A DNA stretch of 64,000 nucleotides from Selenomonadaceae bacterium (GTDB lineage: Bacteria; Bacillota; Negativicutes; Selenomonadales; Selenomonadaceae). The position numbers and the translations under genes were made by a program. Every line of letters begins with the position of its first letter. Position 1 is the stretch's first letter. This document shows positions 24,401 through 31,790 of the stretch, in pieces. Where the stretch lies: positions 1-64,000 of the forward strand of contig JAFWFO010000035.1 of NCBI GenBank assembly GCA_017515635.1, given 5' to 3'. The notes below the pieces were generated by a model. The model ran no database searches, was not told the DNA's origin, and saw nothing but the letters and a program-made list of their open reading frames with translations.

Positions 24401-25716
24401 ACTTTCGCGTCCGCTGCCAAGACGACAGCGCTAATGCCTGCTTCGCCGTCGATAGCAGTGGCAAAGAGAGTACCGGAGCTGACGGAAACTGCCGCACCGT
24501 TGAGCGAGGCTTTATTCGCGCCGTCAACACCTTCGAAGAGAGCATTGCCGCCGGTAACGGCATAACCTTTGTCGGCCTCAACGTCGACTTCGAGAGCGTT
24601 GGCCACAGCTTCGAAATTAATTTTGTCCGCGTCGGTTGCAACGGCGTAGGTTTTAGTGCCGACATTGACATCGAAGAGATTGTCGCCGGCGACGGTGAGT
24701 TCAGTATCTTTCTTCATGCCAATGGCAGAAATTCCGCCGCCTTCGACGGTCTCAAGCGTGAAGGAAACTTCGGCAGTTTCTTCCGCTTTGACTGCGACAT
24801 CATTGACGATCGCGGAGTCGAGATTTTTGATGGTAAGTTGTGCGCCGTCTTCACCGTCAGCAACGACAAAGCCGCTGTTGTCGACGGTTGCCGAGCCGAC
24901 CGAATCAAACTTGATTGTGTTGAGGACACCCGAAATTTCGTTCCAAGTGGTTTCGTTGAACGTAACACCGCTGATACCTGTGGACGTGGTGAGCGTTGCG
25001 CTTTTGGCACCGGCGATTGAGGCGGTTGTAAGCAGAGCAACTTGAGCGTCAGAAGTTTTGAGATCCAAAACACCTGCAGGCAAAGTGATTGTGTTGTTTC
25101 CGGTAACGAAGCTGATTTCGCCGTTGGTGTTCGCGGCGGTGATACCTTCCTTAAAACCTAAACCGCTGATCGAAAGTGAATCTTTTGCTACACCCAAAGT
25201 AATGTCGGTGGAGTTTTTGCCGAAAATTGCAGCCGTTCCTTCCGGAAGAGCGACATCGACGTCGTTAGCGTCTTTCTCGAAAGTGTAAAGGAGACCCGTG
25301 CCCGTCCCGCTGTTGCCGACAGTTGCGTTGATATCGCCACTGACATACTGATCAATACCGTTGACGTTTTCTTCAAAAGTGCCGTCGACATCAAGGGTTG
25401 AGTTGGTGCCTGCAAAAGCGTGGTTTCCATCTTTGCTTGCTTTAAGGATATCTTCGTCAGCAAGTGCAAGCGACCATTCTTTGTTTTGAATCGAGAAAGA
25501 ATAACCATCTTTGCCGGTGAGATAAACTTCCGAGCCGGCGACCGCCGAAACGCCGCCGGTTGCCGCCCAGTATGCGGGGTTTGTTGCCGAGCCGACATTT
25601 GCCGTGCTGTCACCGCCGCCGACGAATTGGCCGTTGTCCCATTCGAAACCGGTGCTGGTGCCGCCGAGCACGACATCTGCGGCGAAACGTTGCAGATCAA
25701 AAAACGTATCTGTCAT
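21484..25716 (-). CDS. Giant RTX-type surface or secreted protein (1410 residues)
   Basis: The protein begins TDTFFDLQRFA, a short N-terminal signature I associate with large exported proteins of Negativicutes, and has no Sec signal. Residues 20-800 are repetitive, rich in Gly, Ala, Val, Thr and Asp, and look beta-stranded. The C-terminal half has calcium-binding RTX nonapeptides: GNSGNDTIWAG, GTAGSDTIYVG, AGEGNDAISIGG, GGAGDNVLIGSEEGND. I see no cysteine. These features fit type I secretion, though no ABC/HlyD/TolC genes are in the window. AGGAGG 9 bases before the ATG at 25716 sets the start. A strong promoter lies 400 bases upstream, leaving a long leader. Confidence 0.85.
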   Translation of the reverse strand: MTDTFFDLQRFAADVVLGGTSTGFEWDNGQFVGGGDSTANVGSATNPAYWAATGGVSAVAGSEVYLTGKDGYSFSIQNKEWSLALADEDILKASKDGNHAFAGTNSTLDVDGTFEENVNGIDQYVSGDINATVGNSGTGTGLLYTFEKDANDVDVALPEGTAAIFGKNSTDITLGVAKDSLSISGLGFKEGITAANTNGEISFVTGNNTITLPAGVLDLKTSDAQVALLTTASIAGAKSATLTTSTGISGVTFNETTWNEISGVLNTIKFDSVGSATVDNSGFVVADGEDGAQLTIKNLDSAIVNDVAVKAEETAEVSFTLETVEGGGISAIGMKKDTELTVAGDNLFDVNVGTKTYAVATDADKINFEAVANALEVDVEADKGYAVTGGNALFEGVDGANKASLNGAAVSVSSGTLFATAIDGEAGISAVVLAADAKVSVTGDADGFTANYLPVSDDSEHVFQVNNASITAADIADTMGVAISVGADSNSVTVVTGMADTEKVSVSGGTTGMTYHFKDDTKENQVKVGAGETVYVTLDSAGNVADSIDEENYMKKVNDDNKWNDVSSIGSAEDSVVANHADAYEQFYNLDVSEAGQVSVASFANEDSTEFDTVSNSTGVEIVGSDVLAQANHVTLTAGSAVGLTELNIQADESSNVYDVTIDLRTASGAPNVAIGTLGSVSASHEVYLSNAAKSTAYIGALATGQNKIFAGTAGSQIRHDGVRATITGNSGNDTIWAGRNDIVTGGAGADYFYDSANYTVSDYDASQGDLLIATRVNSVADIDKGILNYGDAGNEIGFGSSNKEFTIGTNQNASLNMKVAVMDTNADVVGYRNVAVAGINGGALDASTLDGAALIVADYDRNGISGDNVIGTAGSDTIYVGLNDTVNAGEGNDAISIGGPSTGGAGVTVQLSAGRDTISGWTFGFDKNAGATELIAGEGYQAEFENDRLKVTDSNGEILIDDTTHDDNNHGQYNILINDTKWMAIRTNDGNKGYTSYGLVASNEDIADNYIAEREGNLIFGSGVTQDLGVINLSRYNDPTNYQDITHLVLANNSKASVFGTSERETIVVSGDADAGANKKVSLGAGNDVIVSSGDSSLTAGHMFYFGANDGLDTIRGFGHYLGVEQDPDKQYADTLVVEKYNGITTGTGENGGARIDFFTEGDNRISIYENEGINVNNVYQIKLGEFDTKLAKIGYSNGSNEFTYSDKVDYYVGSSAENAQDTLNVGNEIANANIWLDGTNGTYDTNADEQYYRGIAVVNASAETNTNVAIAGNGNNNTLYGGGAGTNNSLWGGAGDNVLIGSEEGNDVFFYVRNAGAYLQGVDDTVTGGNDTVYNYDLDNDIVWLGDTTLDDIASTEVTDNSVVVNFKNGGSLTVDGLDDVRFAINSGTEIYVTNKDSESDNKWTKEA

Positions 25717-26123
25717 AGTGAATTTGCCTCCAAAAAAAATTTGTACTGGAAAAATTCCTGTCGCAGTCCGAATGCCGTTTTCCCTACACCGAAAGCATCC
25801 GTCTTGTGCCGCGCTCTTGAATCGGTTCCTCACGCCGCGACGAACGAGGAAACGCGGGCACACTGTTTTACGACGCCTTTTTGACGGTTCGCAAAAAAAG
25901 GAAGCGAAACCGGCCGATCACGCTTTAGATGGTCACCTCCTTTTTCCGAGCCGCTCAAAATTTCGTGCGTCGAAATATTTAATCCTGCACCGTGTTTAAC
26001 GGGTAGGGATTGTATGGGAGCGGTCGGACTCAAAACTCTGAGTCCTTCGACAAGGCGGGCGAGTGATCAAATCGCTGACCTTGTCGGCGCGTCAAAAGCA
26101 AAAGTGCCTTTGAATGCGGCAAT
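25717..26123 (-). other. Long untranslated leader of the giant gene
   Basis: About 400 bases lie between the predicted promoter and the ATG, with no convincing open frame. It contains a second ribosome-binding-like AAAGGAGGTGACC (minus strand, around 25932-25945) and GC-rich segments able to form hairpins. I looked for a cyclic-di-GMP riboswitch pattern and did not see one. Some post-transcriptional control is plausible but unproven. Confidence 0.4.
25948..25963 (+). repeat. 16-bp direct repeat flanking the giant gene, copy 2
   Basis: GAGCCGCTCAAAATTT within the leader of the giant gene; see 21417-21432. Confidence 0.5.
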
Positions 26124-26151
26124 TTTATAACCAACTTCCCCTTTGTGTCAA
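26124..26151 (-). promoter_or_regulatory. Predicted sigma-70 promoter of the giant gene
   Basis: Minus strand: TTGACA, 16 bases, TATAAA. No closer promoter to the giant gene is as good. Confidence 0.55.
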
Positions 26152-26235
26152 TAGCCGCGAATTCGTGCGCCCGCGTCAAAATTGATTGCGTCATGATTTT
26201 TTAACGTAACTTTAATTTGTGACGCCGCAGAAAAT

Positions 26236-26263
26236 CAAAAAGCCCCGACGCTTTGTCGGAGCC
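26236..26263 (-). terminator. Terminator after the LPP20-like gene
   Basis: Minus strand GGCTCCGAC-AAAGC-GTCGGGGC then TTTTTG. Confidence 0.8.
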
Positions 26264-26287
26264 TTGAATTTTGCATTTGTGACGAGT

Positions 26288-27157
26288 TTACTTGATGAAA
26301 ACGACGGCGCAGTTATCCAAAAATCTGTCGTGAGCGTTCGCCGCAAGAATTTTGTCGGCGTCAGCAACGGAGACAACGGGATTTGCATTAAGATCGTCCA
26401 AACGAACTGCCTTGATGACGAGCGGATTTTTGCCTGCGCGTTGCGAACTGATTTGGTCGTAAGCGTCGTTTGAATAAGCCGCCATGCCGTTGACGATAAT
26501 TTTATCATAGTCAAGATTCATGTGCCCGTAAATTTTCGTGCCGTTGGCGTTTTTGATGACGGGACTCATGACGCAGTTAATGTTCATGCCGCGGCAGTCG
26601 ATAATCAAGCCCGTGTAATTTTGATTGATGACGGTCGGTTGAGTGGTGACGGTTGCATCGACGGGCGGCGGGAAATCCGTCCTCGGAGTGTCTTTGAACG
26701 GCAGAAAAGCGGCCTCGGAAAGTGAATTTCCGCCGGTGGGGCTTGCCGAACCGAACAGCGGCATTTCCAAGACGACGCGGCAATTTTTTCCGCCGTCGAC
26801 AAATTCGTAGCTGACTTCGGTCATACCTTTGATGATTGCGTTGACAGTTGTTCTGACATTGTCGTTTTCAAGTTCCAAATCTTTAATAGTTGAATCTGAC
26901 GTGACTTGAACGCCTTCAACAGCTTCAGCCAATTTGCGTTGAGCGTCCATTGTTGCGGCACGTCTTGCCTGTTCGCGATAGAGACCGGGATTTGTTTTTA
27001 GGAACTTCGCTTTGCCTGCGCCGAATCCCGTTGCTCGAACAACGCCGCGTTCCCAGTCAACGCCGTTTTCAATCGCCGCGAATGCAACCGTCGTCGTCAT
27101 CGCAAAAGCGAACAACATTACAGTTAAGCACGCCGCAAATTTTTCTGTGAGCTTCAC
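26288..27157 (-). CDS. LPP20-like exported protein
   Basis: A 289-residue protein with a Sec signal peptide (FAACLTVMLFAFAMTTTVAFAA) and an LPP20-like domain: RGVVRATGFG then YREQARRAATMDAQRKLAEAVEGV, a pattern of helix plus strand found in Gram-negative envelope proteins (also in the FlgT N-terminus). The later part has IIDCRGMNINCVMSPVI, similar to the second domain in such proteins. No lipobox cysteine follows the signal. The start is the GTG at 27157, 9 bases after AAAGGAG. It is a single-gene unit with its own terminator. Exact role unknown; an envelope or flagellar accessory protein is possible. Confidence 0.75.
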   Translation of the reverse strand: MKLTEKFAACLTVMLFAFAMTTTVAFAAIENGVDWERGVVRATGFGAGKAKFLKTNPGLYREQARRAATMDAQRKLAEAVEGVQVTSDSTIKDLELENDNVRTTVNAIIKGMTEVSYEFVDGGKNCRVVLEMPLFGSASPTGGNSLSEAAFLPFKDTPRTDFPPPVDATVTTQPTVINQNYTGLIIDCRGMNINCVMSPVIKNANGTKIYGHMNLDYDKIIVNGMAAYSNDAYDQISSQRAGKNPLVIKAVRLDDLNANPVVSVADADKILAANAHDRFLDNCAVVFIK

Positions 27158-27269
27158 GTTAAACAACTCCTTTGTGAAAAAAATTTTTCTGCACAAATTT
27201 TACTTAACACGTCGGAAGGCGTCAAGGTATCGGCGAAGAGTTTAACCAACTTCCAATTTATTTTTGCGC

Positions 27270-27293
27270 AAAAAAAATCCCGTCATGCGGGAG
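27270..27293 (-). terminator. Terminator after the GT2 gene
   Basis: Minus strand CCCGCATGACGGG followed by ATTTTTTTT. Confidence 0.75.
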
Positions 27294-27299
27294 AATTTT

Positions 27300-28556
27300 T
27301 CAGTAGGTACGTTTCTTGACAAAGTCGTCGTAACTCATTGAGCGCGTGTGTTTGGTGTGCGCCCACTCGTGTTCGTTGCGGTGAATGAAGCCTATGAAAA
27401 TTATCGGTATCCACGAATAAATGAACAGCGGATAAAAAAGCAGGTACCACCACGATTTTAGTTTGGCACGGACTTTGAACAAAATTATCATCGGCAGGAC
27501 GTATTGAGCGATCATTACTACCATCAAAATTTGCGACGGCAGGACGGAATAAATATTTGTGTAAAGCGTCGTACCCGCGAAAAGTTGAATGTAGCTCATC
27601 AGGAAGAAAAACGACGACAGCATCAGAAAATGTGGTTGCAACAGATACAAACAGCCGTCCAACATGCGAATATCTTTTCGCCGCAAACCTTCACGAAACA
27701 TTTTCGGAATAAATCGGTGTGCCACGTCAAATTGTCCCTGCGCCCAACGTTTTCTTTGCGTCCACGATTGAGCGAACGTCAGCGGCTTTTCGTCGTAAAC
27801 AATCGCGTCGTGTGCCCAAGTCGTCTTCAAACCTTCGGCAAGCGATTTCATTGTAAATTCCATGTCCTCAGTCAAGCACGTTGCCCGCCAGCCGTGTTTC
27901 TTGAGCACGTCCAAAGTAATGCACATGCCCGTTCCGCCGAGAACCGCCGACAAGCCGATATTCGTTTTGGCGAGGTGCGACACGTAATCGATAACCCAAA
28001 AGGCAATCGCAAAAGTTCCGCTGACCCACGTGTCGTAAGGATTTTTCGCGTCAAGGAAGCCCTGAATAATTTTGTCGCCCTTGCAAAGTCGGTTGTTCAT
28101 TTCCATTAAAAAATTCGGGTGGACAAGATTATCAGCGTCGAAAATCGCAACGGCGTCATAAACTTGCCCGCGAGTTTCCATTTCAAAAAGTTTCTCGAAC
28201 ATCCATTCAAGCGCGAAACCTTTAGATTTCTTCGTCTCGTCGACGCGTTTGCAGACGATTGCGCCGGCGCGTTCGACAATTTCGGCGGTGTCGTCATTGC
28301 AGTTGTCCGCGATAACAAAAATGTCGTAAAGTTCGTCGGGATAATCCAGCGACTTCAGATTTTTTATCAGCGGCTCGATAACCGTGCTTTCGTTGTGTGC
28401 GGCGACAATCACGGCGAATTTTTTTTGCGGAACTTTGATTTTATCTTCGCGCCGCCGCCACATGCCGAAAAATCCAATCAGACACAGGTAAAACGTAAAC
28501 ACGAACAGTACTACTTGCAATGGAACCATGAGAACATCTAACGGGTAATTAAACAT
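27300..28556 (-). CDS. Membrane-bound processive glycosyltransferase family 2
   Basis: A 418-residue GT2 enzyme with an N-terminal membrane pair (VVLFVFTFYLCLIGFFGMW), a cytoplasmic catalytic domain and three to four C-terminal membrane segments. The catalytic motifs are VIVAAHNE, FDADN (D-x-D), LTEDMEF (the acidic base) and QRKRWAQGQ (Q-x-x-R-W), the set found in processive synthases such as cellulose, hyaluronan and poly-N-acetylglucosamine synthases. It therefore probably polymerises and exports a polysaccharide. Product unknown; no partner genes are adjacent. It is transcribed after pssA, 22 bases away. Confidence 0.87.
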   Translation of the reverse strand: MFNYPLDVLMVPLQVVLFVFTFYLCLIGFFGMWRRREDKIKVPQKKFAVIVAAHNESTVIEPLIKNLKSLDYPDELYDIFVIADNCNDDTAEIVERAGAIVCKRVDETKKSKGFALEWMFEKLFEMETRGQVYDAVAIFDADNLVHPNFLMEMNNRLCKGDKIIQGFLDAKNPYDTWVSGTFAIAFWVIDYVSHLAKTNIGLSAVLGGTGMCITLDVLKKHGWRATCLTEDMEFTMKSLAEGLKTTWAHDAIVYDEKPLTFAQSWTQRKRWAQGQFDVAHRFIPKMFREGLRRKDIRMLDGCLYLLQPHFLMLSSFFFLMSYIQLFAGTTLYTNIYSVLPSQILMVVMIAQYVLPMIILFKVRAKLKSWWYLLFYPLFIYSWIPIIFIGFIHRNEHEWAHTKHTRSMSYDDFVKKRTY

Positions 28557-28577
28557 TTGTTTTGCCTGCCTCGATTG

Positions 28578-29282
28578 TCAAAGTTTGTCGCGATTCATTA
28601 ACGCCAAGAGCGAATTGACGATGCCGAAAACCGCGTAAGTTGCGAAAATCGCCGTCAAAATCCCCTGCACGGGAAATTCTATCGCCAGATAAATTATTCC
28701 CGCGAACATTGCCGCCGCGAAAATTTTTGCGACAAGAAAAATTTTTTCGCCGTCGCCTTTGAAGTCGGGATAATGCACGTGCGAAACCATCAAATACGCG
28801 ACGATTATTATTGTTATCGGGTAAACCAATCCGAAATTTTCGGGGTGAATGTCCATTGCCAAAAATAAAAGCGTCGTCGTTGCGACAATGCAACCGCCCG
28901 CGGGAATCGCCAGCCCCATGAAAAATCCGTGTACGACGCTTGTGTTGACGTTGAATCTTGCAAGCCGCCACATACCGCACAGCGCGAAAATTATTGCCGC
29001 CGCCTTGCCGAGCAACCCGAAATTGTGCATACAAAACGCGTAAGCAAGAAACGCCGGCGCAACTCCGAACGATCCCAAGTCACACAGCGAATCCATTTCC
29101 TTGCCAAGCTCCGATGCGGCGTTCAAAGCGCGAGCAACTCTGCCGTCCATGCCGTCGGCTATCAACGCGAGCAATATGAAAACTGACGCGTAAAAGTAAT
29201 CGCCTTCATACGTCGCCAAAATCGAACACATTCCGAAAAACAAATTTGCCGCCGTGCAAGCGTTCGGCAATATCCATTTCAT
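28578..29282 (-). CDS. pssA: CDP-diacylglycerol-serine O-phosphatidyltransferase
   Basis: A 234-residue membrane enzyme that makes phosphatidylserine from CDP-diacylglycerol and serine. The CDP-alcohol phosphotransferase motif D-G-x2-A-R-x8-G-x3-D-x3-D is visible as MDGRVARALNAASELGKEMDSLCD at about residues 44-67. Six or more hydrophobic segments follow. It lies 9 bases after psd, so the two steps of phosphatidylethanolamine synthesis are cotranscribed. ATG start after GAGGTGG. Confidence 0.93.
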   Translation of the reverse strand: MKWILPNACTAANLFFGMCSILATYEGDYFYASVFILLALIADGMDGRVARALNAASELGKEMDSLCDLGSFGVAPAFLAYAFCMHNFGLLGKAAAIIFALCGMWRLARFNVNTSVVHGFFMGLAIPAGGCIVATTTLLFLAMDIHPENFGLVYPITIIIVAYLMVSHVHYPDFKGDGEKIFLVAKIFAAAMFAGIIYLAIEFPVQGILTAIFATYAVFGIVNSLLALMNRDKL

Positions 29283-29291
29283 TGCGCCACC

Positions 29292-29927
29292 TCATTTAAT
29301 CCGACCGATAATTGATTCGCCGCCTTTGACTTTGTCGCCCTTCTTGACGAGAATTTCCACGTTTTCGGGGACAACAATTTCCGTGCATGAACCGAAACGA
29401 ATCAAGCCGTAAAGTTCGCCTTTTTCAAGTTTGTCGTCAAGAGTAACCCAGCTGACAATTCGCCGCGCCAAAATGCCCGCGATTTGCGTCACCGTCACAC
29501 GAATTTTGTCGTTCTCAAGCCCGATTAAATGTCGTTCGTTCTCGAAACCAACCGAATCTTTATACGCGGGACGAAATCTGCCGCAGACATATTTTTGAAC
29601 TTTAATTTCGCCGGCAATGGGACTGCGATTGACGTGAACATCAAATACCGACAGAAAAATTATCACTTTGCGGCAGGGCGCGTTGACAAAATCGTCGTCG
29701 TCAACCTCCGTCACGTCCTGAACCGTACCGTCGGCGGGCGACACAATTAAATTTTCGTCGGCGGGAATTATCCTTTTCGGGTTGCGGAAAAAATACAGGA
29801 AGTAACACGCCAGCACCGTCGGCACAATCGCGGCGTAGGGATGAAGCAACACGCCGAGGAAAATCGCGACGAGGAGCGCGACGCCCGCAAAATAATATCC
29901 TTCCTTAATTATGCTCAAAACTTTCAC
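29292..29927 (-). CDS. psd: Phosphatidylserine decarboxylase
   Basis: A short-form (211-residue) pyruvoyl-dependent decarboxylase producing phosphatidylethanolamine. Two N-terminal hydrophobic segments precede the domain with NPKRIIPADENLIVSPADG and FLSVFDVHVNRSPIAG. The self-cleavage site is RFGSCTEI: the serine of GS would become the pyruvoyl group, here followed by Cys where many enzymes have Thr. The GTG at 29927 is only 1-2 bases from AGGAG, so the TTG at 29918 with 9-base spacing could be the true start. Confidence 0.9.
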   Translation of the reverse strand: MKVLSIIKEGYYFAGVALLVAIFLGVLLHPYAAIVPTVLACYFLYFFRNPKRIIPADENLIVSPADGTVQDVTEVDDDDFVNAPCRKVIIFLSVFDVHVNRSPIAGEIKVQKYVCGRFRPAYKDSVGFENERHLIGLENDKIRVTVTQIAGILARRIVSWVTLDDKLEKGELYGLIRFGSCTEIVVPENVEILVKKGDKVKGGESIIGRIK

Positions 29928-29933
29928 GCTCCT

Positions 29934-30009
29934 GTTAAGCTTTAAGCTTAGAGCTTTAAGCTTTAAGGAAATTTTTCGTCACACCTTAAAGCTCAAAGCT
30001 TACAGCTTG
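29934..30009 (-). repeat. AAGCTTTAAGCT repeat cluster overlapping the wecG-type gene end
   Basis: A run of AAGCTTT/AGCTTTA units in both orientations, related to the tandem array at 9914-9975. The right end forms the last codons of the WecG/TagA gene (encoding ASSCKL), so the repeat has replaced or extended that gene's 3' end. Confidence 0.75.
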
Positions 30010-30736
30010 AAGCTTTCTTTTGTTGATGAACTTTCAAAACGAATTTCGGCAAGGCGACCAATCGACCTGCGCGGGAAGGTTGCAACATTGCTCGGAAAAG
30101 CCACTCGAGTTTCGCCCGTTGCATCCAAAGCGGTGCACGCTTGACGACGCCCGCCATTACGTCAAATGTTCCGCCCACGCCGATTGATACGGGAATTTGT
30201 AATTCGTCGCGGAATTTCGCAAGCCATTTTTCTTGTTTAGGGACGCCCAACGCCGCAAGCAAAATATCTGCGCGGGAAGATTTTATTTGCGAAATAATTT
30301 CCGGCTCGTCGTCTGCGGTGAAATAACCGTTGCGCGTACCGACAATTTTTATGCCGGGGTAAAGTTCTTCGGCTTTGGCTTTGGCTTTGTCGGCGATATT
30401 CGGCGCGGAACCGAACAGAAAAAATTTCCAACCTTTGACGGGCGAAATTTTCATCAGCTCTTGCACCAGATCAAAGCCCGCGACGCGTTCGGGCATTTCT
30501 TTGCCGAGATGTCTCGCCGCCCAAACTGTTCCCGCACCGTCCGGCACGACCAAACTTGCCGCGTTCAAAATATTTTTCAATTCGTCGTCGTGTGTCGCCC
30601 TCAAAAGCATTTCAGCATTCGCAGTCGCCACGATTGACGATTTTTTTTCGGCGATTAAATTTGCCACGCGTTCAACGGCTTGAGCCATCGTCACCGCGTC
30701 GACCTTCACGCCCAAAATTTCCACTTGTTCACTCAT
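29993..30736 (-). CDS. WecG/TagA/CpsF family glycosyltransferase
   Basis: A 247-residue family GT26 enzyme that typically adds N-acetylmannosamine or a related sugar to a lipid-linked acceptor. Motifs: ATANAEMLLRA, VVPDGAGTVWAAR (the catalytic Asp/Thr region), FFLFGSAPNIADKA, LLAALGVPKQEKWL and SIGVGGTFDVMAGVVKRAP. The ATG at 30736 has GGAG 8 bases upstream. The last residues ASSCKL come from an AAGCTT-type repeat. Immediately upstream lies a second copy of the gene's 5' end. It ends about 65 bases before psd. Confidence 0.9.
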   Translation of the reverse strand: MSEQVEILGVKVDAVTMAQAVERVANLIAEKKSSIVATANAEMLLRATHDDELKNILNAASLVVPDGAGTVWAARHLGKEMPERVAGFDLVQELMKISPVKGWKFFLFGSAPNIADKAKAKAEELYPGIKIVGTRNGYFTADDEPEIISQIKSSRADILLAALGVPKQEKWLAKFRDELQIPVSIGVGGTFDVMAGVVKRAPLWMQRAKLEWLFRAMLQPSRAGRLVALPKFVLKVHQQKKASSCKL

Positions 30737-30821
30737 GTGAAAAGCTCCGAATAAAATGTCGGCTTGCCAAATTGGATGCAACGTCCACGTTGCCGCCGAG
30801 AATTTCTACACGTTCACTCAT
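30729..30821 (-). pseudogene. Duplicated 5' end of the WecG/TagA gene with palindrome insertion
   Basis: Begins ATG-AGT-GAA and encodes MSERVEILGG, against MSEQVEILGV in the real gene that starts at 30736. After ten codons the sequence runs into the GCAACGTGGACGTTGC palindrome and then continues to a stop overlapping the real start. The ATG lies directly against the stop of dpnD. Confidence 0.75.
30767..30800 (-). repeat. Interspersed palindromic repeat, copy 2
   Basis: GGCAACGTGGACGTTGC then ATCCAATTTGG on the minus strand; matches 4-33 with two single-base differences in length. Confidence 0.65.
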
Positions 30822-31022
30822 TTAAAATGCAATCCAATCTGTAAGTTCGCCGTCTTCATCGACTACCGAAATTTGTCTTTGCTCAACGTTATCGGAACTC
30901 ACGACAAAATTGCCCGCGTTATATTCTCGAATTGCTTTTTCGACGGCATCTTCTTCGGAAGTCGCTTCAATCTCAAATTCTTCCGAAATGGTTTCTTCGA
31001 TAACCACACGATATTTTTTCAC
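30822..31022 (-). CDS. dpnD: DpnD/PcfM-like small protein
   Basis: A 66-residue acidic protein: KKYRVVIEETISEEFEIEATSEEDAVEKAIREY followed by NVEQRQISVV. The pattern (beta strand, then EA-S-E-E-E-A-I/V-E-K) is that of DpnD/PcfM proteins. In Streptococcus pneumoniae dpnD lies directly after dpnC, the DpnI gene, exactly as here (3 bases between genes), so the assignment is well supported by context. DpnD's function is not established. GTG start, 8 bases after AGGTGG that lies within dpnC. Confidence 0.8.
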   Translation of the reverse strand: MKKYRVVIEETISEEFEIEATSEEDAVEKAIREYNAGNFVVSSDNVEQRQISVVDEDGELTDWIAF

Positions 31023-31025
31023 GGA

Positions 31026-31790
31026 TTAAACCACCTTTCGATAAACGCCGCGACTGACGAACTCGATAAAACCTTTGTCGCGCAGGAATTGCAACTGCTG
31101 ACGGATTTTCGCTTCGACGTGGCGATTTTGTTCGTGTTTCGCACCGAGAATGCCCGCATACTTGTAAATATCTTGTGACGTAAAAATTTCGGTGCCGATT
31201 TCGTTTACACATTTCAAAACGTCCAAAAGCCAGCCGCGCAGATTAATATTGTTCGTTTGAAGTTTCTTCGCCTTGTCGTAGGAACGCAAAACTTCCGCGA
31301 CTGCAACTTCTGTCCCGCCGCGAATAACGGCAATTTTTCCCTGCGCGGGAATTTTCTCGTACAAAATGTTGCAACCGACCCAGCCGCGCCGTCTTGCGGT
31401 TGGCGGCAAAGGTTTTCGTTTTTCGATAACGTCGGGCGTGAAGAAAAATTTCGGTACAAGCGTCAAGTCCGTTACGGATAAATTTGAATATTGCATAACG
31501 AAAAGTTGCGGGTTGACGTTGCTCGTGATTCGCTCAATCATCGTGTGATAAGCCCCGTCAAGAATTTTCGCGCCGATATGATTTCGTTTGCTCTTCAACT
31601 CAAAAGTTTCACCGCAGTTTTCGCAGTACACGTCGGCAACGGGTGAGTTATTCGGCATTTTTTCAACGCGAATGTTTCCGCAACACGGGCAGAATAAATT
31701 TTGCGTCAACCAAACTTCACTCATGACACGAATTTTTTGTGCAGTACTTTTGTAATTCGCGGCAAGTGATTCGTCAAATTGTAAATTCAT
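31026..31790 (-). CDS. dpnC: DpnI-type methyl-directed restriction endonuclease
   Basis: At 254 residues it has the same length as pneumococcal DpnI, which cuts GATC only when the adenine is methylated on both strands. Catalytic residues fall at the DpnI positions: Asp53 in VADVY, Glu64 and Lys66 in FELKSK. Zinc ligands Cys34, Cys37, Cys56 and Cys59 are visible in CPCC and CENC. The C-terminal winged-helix region (TSQDIYKYAGILGAKH...RQQLQFLRDKGFIEFVSRG) is the methyl-GATC reader. Its ATG overlaps the glmS stop (TAATG), so it is translationally coupled to a housekeeping gene. Confidence 0.93.
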   Translation of the reverse strand: MNLQFDESLAANYKSTAQKIRVMSEVWLTQNLFCPCCGNIRVEKMPNNSPVADVYCENCGETFELKSKRNHIGAKILDGAYHTMIERITSNVNPQLFVMQYSNLSVTDLTLVPKFFFTPDVIEKRKPLPPTARRRGWVGCNILYEKIPAQGKIAVIRGGTEVAVAEVLRSYDKAKKLQTNNINLRGWLLDVLKCVNEIGTEIFTSQDIYKYAGILGAKHEQNRHVEAKIRQQLQFLRDKGFIEFVSRGVYRKVV

